From Stramenopiles sp. TOSAG23-6 (Eukaryota; Sar): a stretch of DNA of 15,373 nucleotides. Below the pieces are notes generated by a model. The model was not told where the DNA came from. It did not search any database and saw only the letters and a list, made by a program, of their open reading frames with translations. Made by a program: the position numbers and the translations under genes. The stretch lies in the NCBI GenBank assembly GCA_900128565.1, contig LT636118.1, positions 1-15,373 of the forward strand, given 5' to 3'. This document shows, piece after piece, positions 7,097 through 15,373 of the stretch. The stretch's first letter is position 1; the number at the start of each line of letters is the position of its first letter.

Positions 7097-10000
7097 TTAT
7101 TCCAACACATTACTCGCCTCTATACTCGCTACATCAGTTTTTTCATTATCATACCAATGTTTGTAATTACCCGTCTCAATCGCCATTCGGTCTTGAGATC
7201 TAAAAATATTTACAATAACACTAAAAATATTTTCCTCTACATACATACATTTTCGTATATGTAAGTCTCGACTTTCTCTATCATTTGTCATCATTTCTTG
7301 CCCGCTAGCTCTTTCATTTGCAACAGTCTCAGATGGAGGAAATTGTGCCATAATTCGAGCTTGGCCCATAATAGCACAAAGAGACTCTAAATGAAAACAC
7401 TCTGGCATTTCTTGATAGCACAAAGAAGCCTTGGTTGAGAAAACGCCTTGTAAAAGTAAAGCTACGGTGAAAAAGAAGGCGGAATATAAAGTAAAAATAG
7501 ATGATGAATTCACCAAAATTGATTCAACACTATAAGTACCTAAAAATAGAGCAAATACACCGGTTTGGTACTGTTCATAAAAAAACTTGACGTTGTCGTT
7601 GAAGTCAAAATTTAGGCTAGGATCTGATTCATTCCTGCAATATGAATTTAAATAGTTAGTATACTCTGGATTTTCTAAATCTAAGTAGGTTGTGGGTTGT
7701 TCGCTTTCTTCAGAGTTTTGAGCCGCTCCGGAACCGGTAAAACAATATTTTGCAGTATCTCCTCTGCAGCAACTCGTTGACACTAAATTTGAAAAGTCAG
7801 CCTTTTTTTTCCTTTCTTCTTTAAAATACCTACACGATTGGAAACATTTAATTGCATTAGCATCCCATGGAACTCCCCACCATGATAGCATCGGTTCAAA
7901 TCCAAATGGATGACAACATTCTTTACAACCATCGTAAAGAATGCTTGTTTTATCAATAATTGTTTTTGAATAACAAGAAATAGCTGCACTACGCACTGAA
8001 TCATCGTACACTTCGTTTTTTTGGTAATCATAAGTATCCGAGATCAAGATATCACACGACGCGTGCTCTGTTGATAAATTGGAATTGAAGACAAGATTAT
8101 CATTTTCGAGTATAAATATCAGTGGATATAAAGCATCGACTGTGAATATTCTCTGGTATGGGTCGATAACTGTCTTTGGATCTTGCATTAATGCAAGATC
8201 CAAAGACATTTTTTCTTTTTGGTTCAGAACTCTCTGGATGTTATAATCCCCATAATTGGTCTTTATGCTTAAATTAATAAAAATAGTGTCGTCGTTCTTA
8301 ATTTCCAATTCCATGCCTGGATAAGATTTCCAGTTTGTCTGACTATTTGTGCCAACATATGCTAACTGTGAGTAATCTGGATAAATTTGACTACTCCCCA
8401 AATTAAAATTTACATAAACAGAAGAACCCAGACATTCAAACGACAATACCTCTTCTGAGATATTATCGTTTACGGTATTAAACTTAACCGGAAAACTTTT
8501 GGGGCATGCACCTTTTGCTGGCAATGTTTTTTCCCAACCCATCTGTCCATAAACGGTACCCGATTCACTGATTACTGCAGTATGCAACACCCCATAGAGA
8601 AGAGAAAAGTTAGTATTCATCCATGTAACAGTGGTTGGCTTTTTTGATGGATTAAAGTCAGAATACACAAATAATGGTGCCAAAATTATACCTACAAGTA
8701 TAATTACAAATGCATAGCCCATGAAAATCTTTTTATGTAATGGTTGAGGTGTTCCTTTGTTTCGTTTCTCCAACATTCTTGAATGCATATCACAAATCGC
8801 ATACACAATGGTGAAATGAATCTCCTGGAGTTTGTTCCATTCGCCCCAATAGAGTGTTGTAGTTGAACATGCCCAGTCTATGATTATGCATATCTGAGGT
8901 ACAAATGGAGCATATTTCCAAATAAAATATATGTAAAGCCAAAAATCGCTAATATGTTCTCTTGAAACAAAAGTATATGGGTTGCGAAATATTGGATAAC
9001 CATATGCAATTTGTAATGACGATACAAGAAAATACAAGGAGCCTAAAAATCGCAAATAGAATGACCCAGTAAAATACGCAAAAAAAGTATCCCTGCTATA
9101 GATACTTACACATGCAACTACAAAAACACTTAGCAGCATAAAGTGTATCACCACTTTGAATATTATCGATCGCTTCAAGTATATAACTCTTTCAGCCACT
9201 AATATAAAGAGAGTTATAACTATTGATACGATATATCTATAGGAAATAAAGTTCCTTTTCAATTGGTCAGCAAAGTCATTATTGAAGATCAAACATATAA
9301 GATAAAACAATTGAATAACTACGGTTTGGTTATAAAAATTATGACCTGGCTTGTCTTTGGAAGCTATGCCTAAATTTTTCCATGAGAATATGATAAAAGC
9401 CCAAACATCAAATTTTTTTCCATCTTGTCCACATTTGGCGTAAAATTCGGCATCATACGAATTTAAAAAACGCACACCACTCATGAATTGATCATTCAGT
9501 ATTCTCTTCTGTTCTCTATATCTAGAAAATCTAGAATCTATTTTTCTACTCATATTTTTATCCTTCGTTTTTAACTTAATTGGGGACTTACTTAAAGTCA
9601 AAATTTCTTGAACAGTATCATTAGTTTTAGAATATTTGGTCTCGGCATGTTCATTTAAATCCTTAGTTTTATCAAGAATCAATTCGGGTAAATTCGCCTT
9701 CGGTAACTCAGTCGAGTTCATCCTGTTCCAAACTACCACATTATATATGTTTTTGACAGTCATCTTACGGAAAATCTTTTGTAAAAAAAATTTACCCAAA
9801 GTATAGCGTTCTTCTGTTTCTTGCCAGTACACAATACCATCAGAATAAGACATTTGTATCTCGTGAAAAATAAAAATTGCGAGTACAATGCTAGAGAGAG
9901 ACGTAAAAATAAAGGCACTGGGATGATGATCTTGAAGAGATGAGCTCTTAGAATTACCTGAAACAGCTTGACGAAACATTAGGCTGGGTTTCAGGGTAGG

Positions 10001-13000
10001 TTGAATGCTAACTTCTACTTCCGATTCTTGACATATAGCCTTGCATGAATCATCATATGATACAAAATACTGATCAATATCATCAGAGGTCTCACAGAAC
10101 TTATCCACATAATAATTTGCCTTTGCTTCTCTTATTGTAAACACTGGTAATCTATTACTATCACAAATACAGAAAATGCGCATTTGAGCAGTGAAATTCC
10201 ACACAATTTCTATAAAAACGAGAAAAATTATGAGTTTCAAAAGTTTTATCGAAGGCTGGTGTATTCTTCGATTACCATGATGCAAAATGTTTCTCGTATT
10301 CAATTTTAATTTGTGTTGAATTTCAGCAGCACTCCGAAGTTTTACTGCTTGTTCCAAAGCATCAGAATCATTTGGATCAATTCCATAACGATTCATACAC
10401 AATTTATTGAATATGGGTAAATGCTTTCTACCACTACTCCAACGAATATTGTGATCAAAAGTAAAGTTTTTGCCAATCTTTCTATGATGTCGCCGTTGAA
10501 TCAACTTTGTATACTTCGAGACAGAAGTATCTGCAGATATAAATTCCTTGTATTGCTCCAACATTCTTTTATGAGAACGTATTTTTCTCAAATCTTCACT
10601 TTTTTTGAAAATTTTTAGAATAAATGACTTTGTCTGTTTCAATTCTTGTACAAGATTTGAAAAATCTCCAGAAAAATTGCAACTTAAATTATCTGAATGA
10701 ATAATGGGCATCAGGTAACGCTTTGCATCACACCTTCTACTCCCCGTAACGCTGTTAATTTGATAACGCTTCTCGGGATCAAAACATAACGATGGAAATG
10801 TGTTCACATCATCCGTATCAGGAGTATTATCAACCGTATAAGGATTTCCCTTTCCATTTATTATTGACCAAAGAGCATGATTACATTGAAATTCCGTTTC
10901 AGCATTTCCAACTATATATTCTACATCATCATCACTAACATTATCATCAGCATCAGGCATGTGCAGCTCTTTGAATGAATTATTTTCGTCAATTAATGGG
11001 TTATAATTATCATCAATTGCTGCCTTTACAGATCTTAAATATATTTCAAAACTATTATCATCAATGATTTCCATTAAGTGGTATTTACTTTCAACAGGAC
11101 TTAAAAAGTGCAAGCGCGAAGAAAGATTACTTTTAGGATCTGTAACAACTAAATCTAAAAGCCTTTGTAAAACATGTTTTGCTTCCCTTCTAGAAGAAAC
11201 AAGATTATTATCAAGAAGCCATTTGATAGCATCCTCGCCCAAGAATGATAATTTTGTCGGGGAAATAGAAGATACAAGAGAAACCGAGCTTAAGCGCTTC
11301 ATGAGTTTTTTTTTAGGGACATCATTCTTCTCTTCACTATCTTCTGAAAGTTCTATGTCTTCTAGATCTGGAGGTTCTGGTTTCCACGTTTTGTTTACCA
11401 ATGCAGAGAGCATCAGACGTATAATACGTATTGCAATACTAAAATTATGATGTATTTCTTCGGTTATACCCATAAAACTGTACAACTTCATATCGTTTCG
11501 CATACCAACTAAAGGATTAATGCAAGACATGAGTTTATTGTTAATCAACATGTTGATGATATGGGTAACTCCATGATTATCCCGTGAAACATATTTCCCT
11601 CCAATTTGAAGTTTTTTAAAAGCAAGCGCAATCTTATTACCATGCGTGGTATTGTCCATGCGACGAGCTCGGTAGCGATGGCACCCGATTAACTGAGACA
11701 GTTCCGTGCGCAATAAATTAAGTAGCTGAAACAATTGAAAATAGGTATAGCAATTTACATTAATATTTGAGTTTGGTTGTAATAATACAACCTCACCCAT
11801 GGAAGACTTGCTAACGTACCACAAAACAATTTTTTCTGCCGAAGGGGAAAAAACAACAACAACTCTTTTTTTATCCGAATTGTATGAAAATACCATCGAT
11901 TTATCAACATTTAATCCCGTGCCATGAGATGAAAATGCCTGATGTAGTTTTGGTCGCGTATTGCTGTAATTTAAGACTGTAAGAATTTTCCATTTTTTCA
12001 GCTCAACTCGACCTCGTTTTCGATTTATGCAAGTGTTCTTCAATTTGTGAAGATAAACCTGACCTAACGCCGACTGCCTATAATTTTCAATGGCATAAAA
12101 TCCGAATTCCAACTGCAATTGAACTAAAAGTGAAGAAAAATTTTCAGCAACTTGCCAAAGTTCCTTTGTTCGCTTATGTATTGCATCTATTGTTGCCCCT
12201 TTGAAATGAGGGAACAACCAATGACTAATTATATTAGCTCGTGTACCAATACATAATTGTGTTTGCGATGACTCGACACTGCTAAAAACTCCTAGAGTTG
12301 TCGGAGCAGAAGCAAGCTCAATTACATGCAAACATAAAATAGGTTGATAATCTTCGCCACACTTGACGTATTCTATTTGAGATACATCCCAGATGCAGAC
12401 ACGAAAATCTGTATGCCCACTGACACAAATACTTCCAGAACAATTCATAGAAATACACGAGATAATTGAAAGTGGATCAGGGTAGGTTAGTCTAACAGAA
12501 ACTAGACCTTCGACAGTCGTCGTAACACCTGAATGAGATAATTCGCTATCCAAAAGATTCTCCCCATGCCACAGACGAAGATAGCCTCCAGGACTCGCAA
12601 AGAGTAATGATCTCTCTCGGTCCTCAATACCGGACAATTCCATTTGTTCAAACGGGGCTCTCACAAACGTCATCCAACTACTTTTCTTTGAAGGTCTAAG
12701 TTCACTCCCATAGAGAGTATCTAAATTCCAGATCATCACCAAACCTAACAGATCACAGGTCACTGCCCGATGTCCTGTATGTGAGACAACAACATATTTT
12801 GGGAAATGAGGTAAAGCTTTATCTGTTTTGAGCAATATATTGTGAATTTCAGGGAACTTTCTATCGATCATCATAACTTTTCCAGATTTGTACACTGTAA
12901 CAATACGAGATCCATCAAAAGAAAGAGCGACACCTTCTATGCAATCTTCAGTCAAAAAGGAATCAGAGAAACGTTTTATACAAACTAGAGAATTAAAGAT

Positions 13001-15319
13001 GTACTCTTCACTAATGCCCTTTTTCAATTTTGTTACGTTTACTGTGTCCAACACTTCAGCATTAGTATCACCAATAATCAAACAATTATTTCCAGAACTC
13101 ACAGCAACCCTGCCATTGCCAGATATACCTACACATGATTTTCTATTGGCATATTCATTAGCATTTTCTGATTCTATGCCATTCTTCAGAGGATTTCCTG
13201 TGAGCATAAATCCAAACACTAAACAACTATAGATAGATGGGAAAATGCCAGATTCAAAGGTTTGTTTCATTAAAATCATTAAAATAAGGAAGTATGAAGA
13301 ATACCTACTCAGAAACCAGGTTGTGCATATCACAAAACATTCCACACAAATCAAAGGAATATGTAGCAACTTTTGCCATCTTGACGGGTCTTCTTCTTTC
13401 TTTAATTTGGAAGTAACTGGAGGAGCATCCTTTTTAATATTCTCCGTGTTGGATTCAAAGGATGTTTTATCCGTGTTGGATTCAAAGGATGTTTTATTTT
13501 GGATCTTTTCCTCGGCCGAATCTCTTTGCAATGGCTGTTCAAAATTACCATTCCACGAATGCTTATCTGGAGAAATGTTTATTTGGTCTTCACCTACATG
13601 TAATCTATTTTCGTATGTTTTTAACAATTTTGGAACCAATGAAACATTGGCTTTAGTATTATTTTCAATCTTTTGTGGGGAATATATTTGTTGTGTACTA
13701 TAAGTTGATATATGACTCTTAAGGAATGACATAATTTCACGATACTTGAAATCAATGTTTGTAATTAATTGATCCCGTAGGCATTTTCCACGATAAAGAT
13801 TGTTGCGACCAATGTGTATTCTCTGATATTCCTGAAACCTGAACTTGCCTATTAAATTCCCCAAATACTTATTTTGGAAAATTGCATGAATAATGAGCAA
13901 TAGACCAAAGATAATGATATCACAAAAAAGCTGAGGAGTATCGTATAGTTTTAGTGTTGTACATGATTGACAATGAGATTTAGGGTTTTCCGGACAAAAA
14001 TCATCACCACTACAGTATTCGTAATCCAAATTCTTACACAATCCCAACAAATTTATATATGAAGTCATTGAGACACAAGCACATGAACGAAACAAGCCAG
14101 GAATGTTTGCAACCCCCATTCGAAGAAAAATTAAAAGTATATTATAACCCCATAGCCATGTAAAAAAATGCCGTCGCCCTCCATAAGAACTTTCATCCAT
14201 GAAAGAACCATAGTTGTAGTTATTTGTAATCAGAGTGAAAGGAAACACTATATATATTACAGAGAGTATGTTGAATGATGCAGCACCAAATGCAAAAATA
14301 AGAATAAGAATTATGTGAGGTAAAACTTTGATAGTAAAAGTTACCAACACAGACTTCAAAGATTTCCAATTTATCTGGTGTGCGAGAATAACATCATCAT
14401 TACCAGTAAAAGAGCCCTGTGATACCCGGTTATTTAAATAATTCATCATTTGTTGAACTCTGATAGATGCTTCAAACGACATTTTACTGGAGAAAATACA
14501 CCCTCTTGATTCAAGTGTTGAAATACTCTTCCTTCCATGAGCATTCGCATAAAGAAGAATCGTTAAAGCTAAAAAATCGAATCCCAAATTAGTCTGAACA
14601 GGCATTGAACCTATCCATATGTCCCATATTCTATTATCCAAAGTTCCGTCACTATATACGTCTAATTCATTGTCACCAAATGACAAAACTAAAAGTGTAG
14701 CTACATACTGCCACAACATCAAAACTAGAATAATAAGAATCATATTACTTGCATTTTTCAAAACATAATCACGGGTTTGCAAAAGGCAATACACTACCAT
14801 ACAGAAGAAAATGACTCCTATTAAATTAGAGTGTACATATACACAAATTATCAAAGAAAATACGATTAAATCTACTGTCCAACGTTGAAATAAAAATCTA
14901 TGATTCACAAAAATATATGCATGTCTGGATATAGGTTCTGTCTGAGGGGTGGTACTCGGAAATTTTGAAATTGAATCCTTACCAATTTTAGTACCCCACG
15001 AATTTCGACTTTTCAGGGTGCCTCCCTCCTCTATTATGGGTGTAGTTTTAGTCGACTCTACATTATGATTTGATGTTTTATTCATTATTACATAATTTTC
15101 TTGTTTTTGGAAAAATGGCAATGTATTGTATTCTCTGCTCCAATGTTCGCACATACAAAGATAAACACAACAAGTCAAAAACAAAAGTTGATCTCTCAAG
15201 TTTACGAAATCTGTTAATGGCCAATCAAGACGAAAATTCGACCTGCCAAGAGATTGTACGAGAAAATTCGACTCGTCAGATTCCAGGAGGGCACTTGAGT
15301 ATACATTACAAGCCAACAT
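7097..15319 (-). CDS. PIEZO: Piezo-type mechanosensitive cation channel with WD40-like and DEP-like inserts
   Basis: The product has 2740 residues; Piezo proteins usually have about 2,500. In order: membrane segments at about 43-58, 148-215, 246-260, 320-365, 386-410 and 465-483, then a pair at 655-708. HIILILIFAFGAASFNILSV and SGIFPSIYSCLVFGFM resemble Piezo blade repeats. Residues 726-1170 form a beta-propeller (VMIWNLD, YLRLWHG, RVCIWDV, IVLWYV). Residues 1355-1416 look like a DEP domain (FLGEDAIKWLLDNN...SRREA...LLDL). Membrane segments resume near 1690-1712 and 1797-1815, then the Piezo C-terminal module: ERVIYLKRS (about 2041), QIAYGYP (2102), the anchor PFVPQICIIIDWACSTTT (2138-2155) with EWNKLQEIH, outer helix (2197-2225), extracellular Cys-containing cap (2226-2585), inner pore helix (2590-2630), and the CTD with YVEENIFSVIVNIFRSQDR. 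It should open to membrane tension and pass cations including Ca2+. About 20 membrane segments are visible rather than 38. The ATG at 15319 follows an in-frame TAA at 15344-15346; Met79 (15085) has a better start context. Confidence 0.9.
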   Translation of the reverse strand: MLACNVYSSALLESDESNFLVQSLGRSNFRLDWPLTDFVNLRDQLLFLTCCVYLCMCEHWSREYNTLPFFQKQENYVIMNKTSNHNVESTKTTPIIEEGGTLKSRNSWGTKIGKDSISKFPSTTPQTEPISRHAYIFVNHRFLFQRWTVDLIVFSLIICVYVHSNLIGVIFFCMVVYCLLQTRDYVLKNASNMILIILVLMLWQYVATLLVLSFGDNELDVYSDGTLDNRIWDIWIGSMPVQTNLGFDFLALTILLYANAHGRKSISTLESRGCIFSSKMSFEASIRVQQMMNYLNNRVSQGSFTGNDDVILAHQINWKSLKSVLVTFTIKVLPHIILILIFAFGAASFNILSVIYIVFPFTLITNNYNYGSFMDESSYGGRRHFFTWLWGYNILLIFLRMGVANIPGLFRSCACVSMTSYINLLGLCKNLDYEYCSGDDFCPENPKSHCQSCTTLKLYDTPQLFCDIIIFGLLLIIHAIFQNKYLGNLIGKFRFQEYQRIHIGRNNLYRGKCLRDQLITNIDFKYREIMSFLKSHISTYSTQQIYSPQKIENNTKANVSLVPKLLKTYENRLHVGEDQINISPDKHSWNGNFEQPLQRDSAEEKIQNKTSFESNTDKTSFESNTENIKKDAPPVTSKLKKEEDPSRWQKLLHIPLICVECFVICTTWFLSRYSSYFLILMILMKQTFESGIFPSIYSCLVFGFMLTGNPLKNGIESENANEYANRKSCVGISGNGRVAVSSGNNCLIIGDTNAEVLDTVNVTKLKKGISEEYIFNSLVCIKRFSDSFLTEDCIEGVALSFDGSRIVTVYKSGKVMMIDRKFPEIHNILLKTDKALPHFPKYVVVSHTGHRAVTCDLLGLVMIWNLDTLYGSELRPSKKSSWMTFVRAPFEQMELSGIEDRERSLLFASPGGYLRLWHGENLLDSELSHSGVTTTVEGLVSVRLTYPDPLSIISCISMNCSGSICVSGHTDFRVCIWDVSQIEYVKCGEDYQPILCLHVIELASAPTTLGVFSSVESSQTQLCIGTRANIISHWLFPHFKGATIDAIHKRTKELWQVAENFSSLLVQLQLEFGFYAIENYRQSALGQVYLHKLKNTCINRKRGRVELKKWKILTVLNYSNTRPKLHQAFSSHGTGLNVDKSMVFSYNSDKKRVVVVFSPSAEKIVLWYVSKSSMGEVVLLQPNSNINVNCYTYFQLFQLLNLLRTELSQLIGCHRYRARRMDNTTHGNKIALAFKKLQIGGKYVSRDNHGVTHIINMLINNKLMSCINPLVGMRNDMKLYSFMGITEEIHHNFSIAIRIIRLMLSALVNKTWKPEPPDLEDIELSEDSEEKNDVPKKKLMKRLSSVSLVSSISPTKLSFLGEDAIKWLLDNNLVSSRREAKHVLQRLLDLVVTDPKSNLSSRLHFLSPVESKYHLMEIIDDNSFEIYLRSVKAAIDDNYNPLIDENNSFKELHMPDADDNVSDDDVEYIVGNAETEFQCNHALWSIINGKGNPYTVDNTPDTDDVNTFPSLCFDPEKRYQINSVTGSRRCDAKRYLMPIIHSDNLSCNFSGDFSNLVQELKQTKSFILKIFKKSEDLRKIRSHKRMLEQYKEFISADTSVSKYTKLIQRRHHRKIGKNFTFDHNIRWSSGRKHLPIFNKLCMNRYGIDPNDSDALEQAVKLRSAAEIQHKLKLNTRNILHHGNRRIHQPSIKLLKLIIFLVFIEIVWNFTAQMRIFCICDSNRLPVFTIREAKANYYVDKFCETSDDIDQYFVSYDDSCKAICQESEVEVSIQPTLKPSLMFRQAVSGNSKSSSLQDHHPSAFIFTSLSSIVLAIFIFHEIQMSYSDGIVYWQETEERYTLGKFFLQKIFRKMTVKNIYNVVVWNRMNSTELPKANLPELILDKTKDLNEHAETKYSKTNDTVQEILTLSKSPIKLKTKDKNMSRKIDSRFSRYREQKRILNDQFMSGVRFLNSYDAEFYAKCGQDGKKFDVWAFIIFSWKNLGIASKDKPGHNFYNQTVVIQLFYLICLIFNNDFADQLKRNFISYRYIVSIVITLFILVAERVIYLKRSIIFKVVIHFMLLSVFVVACVSIYSRDTFFAYFTGSFYLRFLGSLYFLVSSLQIAYGYPIFRNPYTFVSREHISDFWLYIYFIWKYAPFVPQICIIIDWACSTTTLYWGEWNKLQEIHFTIVYAICDMHSRMLEKRNKGTPQPLHKKIFMGYAFVIILVGIILAPLFVYSDFNPSKKPTTVTWMNTNFSLLYGVLHTAVISESGTVYGQMGWEKTLPAKGACPKSFPVKFNTVNDNISEEVLSFECLGSSVYVNFNLGSSQIYPDYSQLAYVGTNSQTNWKSYPGMELEIKNDDTIFINLSIKTNYGDYNIQRVLNQKEKMSLDLALMQDPKTVIDPYQRIFTVDALYPLIFILENDNLVFNSNLSTEHASCDILISDTYDYQKNEVYDDSVRSAAISCYSKTIIDKTSILYDGCKECCHPFGFEPMLSWWGVPWDANAIKCFQSCRYFKEERKKKADFSNLVSTSCCRGDTAKYCFTGSGAAQNSEESEQPTTYLDLENPEYTNYLNSYCRNESDPSLNFDFNDNVKFFYEQYQTGVFALFLGTYSVESILVNSSSIFTLYSAFFFTVALLLQGVFSTKASLCYQEMPECFHLESLCAIMGQARIMAQFPPSETVANERASGQEMMTNDRESRDLHIRKCMYVEENIFSVIVNIFRSQDRMAIETGNYKHWYDNEKTDVASIEASNVLE
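8171..8208. repeat. Perfect 38-bp palindrome in the Piezo cap-coding region
   Basis: The 19-base arm TGTCTTTGGATCTTGCATT at 8171-8189 is followed at once by its exact reverse complement at 8190-8208. The frame is unbroken and reads MSLDLALMQDPKT (residues 2371-2383) in the extracellular cap. Both DNA strands and the mRNA could form a cruciform or hairpin with 19 pairs less the loop. Symmetry stops sharply at both ends (C8170 versus T8209). Confidence 0.95.
13444..13497 (-). repeat. Perfect 27-bp tandem duplication in the Piezo gene
   Basis: Bases 13444-13470 and 13471-13497 are identical. They encode two copies of (N/D)KTSFESNT at residues 608-625, in the hydrophilic linker before the membrane pair at 655-708. 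The identity and in-frame length suggest a recent, tolerated expansion in a disordered loop. Confidence 0.9.
15232..15272 (-). repeat. Short direct repeat near the Piezo N-terminus
   Basis: GAAAATTCGAC occurs at 15232-15242 and 15262-15272, 30 bases apart and in frame, giving SNFLV and SNFRL ten residues apart in the first 35 residues of the Piezo frame. It may be chance or an old 30-bp duplication. Confidence 0.4.
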
Positions 15320-15324
15320 GTATT

Positions 15325-15373
15325 TTGGAAAAATATTTCAAAATTAAATTCGTTAGGTACAAAATTTCGTATG
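15325..15373. repeat. Third copy of the GTTAGGTACAAAATT repeat end
   Basis: GTTAGGTACAAAATT at 15352-15366 is identical to 438-452. The match continues on both sides: GGAAAAATATTTCAAAA here versus GGAAAATATTTCAAAA at 418-433, and TCGTATG versus the TA(C)G end at 455-460. It lies within 35 bases of the Piezo ATG and runs off the window, so a second copy of the element probably inserted next to, or forms part of, the Piezo 5' flank. Confidence 0.6.

Noticed and set aside
6923-7264. 113-codon plus-strand ORF
   Set aside because: It starts in the short 3' spacer and runs antisense into the conserved Piezo C-terminus; its composition is AT-driven and no domain is visible.
7097-15319. Two or three separate genes (channel, propeller, channel)
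   Set aside because: The frame is continuous for 8.2 kb, with hydrophilic linkers and no internal promoter-like spacer; Piezo-like membrane segments lie on both sides of the soluble insert.
1-15373. Giant-virus or bacterial origin of the window
   Set aside because: No viral hallmark genes or operon structure are seen. Spacers are long and repeat-rich, and the Piezo and secreted Cys-rich genes are eukaryotic.

Overview
The window is nuclear DNA of a protist. It is strongly AT-rich and uses the standard code: the four main genes end in TAA or TGA. Intergenic spaces run from about 250 to 600 bases, and all four genes can be read as single uninterrupted frames, one of them 8.2 kb long. The Piezo-type mechanosensitive channel, the EF-hand-like protein and the secreted Cys-rich 'CPxGxYG...GLSxxxCSG' repeats are all eukaryotic. 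Such Cys-rich repeat proteins are especially common in stramenopile algae and related protists, so an ochrophyte-like stramenopile is my best guess. This is an inference and no marker gene in the window settles it.

Layout. Bases 1-899 are non-coding or repetitive: a 40-bp tandem duplication, a 32-codon ORF of uncertain status, and a MITE-like inverted-repeat element (about 425-700). Bases 900-1955 (+) encode a secreted protein with two Cys/Trp-rich repeats and a hydrophobic, GPI-signal-like tail. Converging on it, 2443-4428 (-) encodes a secreted Cys-rich repeat protein. A 597-base divergent intergenic region (4429-5025) holds four copies of GTAGTAC and a 20-bp perfect palindrome. From it the 605-residue, Asp-repeat, EF-hand-like protein (5026-6843, +) is read. 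Converging on that gene is the main feature, 7097-15319 (-): a 2740-residue Piezo channel with a complete C-terminal pore module, whose blade is interrupted by a beta-propeller (WD40-like) and a DEP-like domain.

How the genes may relate. Two are predicted surface or secreted proteins, one is a mechanosensitive cation channel, and one has a degenerate EF-hand and lies tail-to-tail with the channel gene. A shared theme of cell surface and calcium is possible, but eukaryotic neighbours need not be functionally linked and nothing in the sequence proves it.

The most notable observations are the Piezo-WD40-DEP architecture, a spacer-less 38-bp perfect palindrome inside the channel's cap-coding sequence, the GTAGTAC/palindrome cluster in the divergent promoter, and a short repeat family (core GTTAGGTACAAAATT) found as an inverted pair at 438-689 and again just upstream of the Piezo start.
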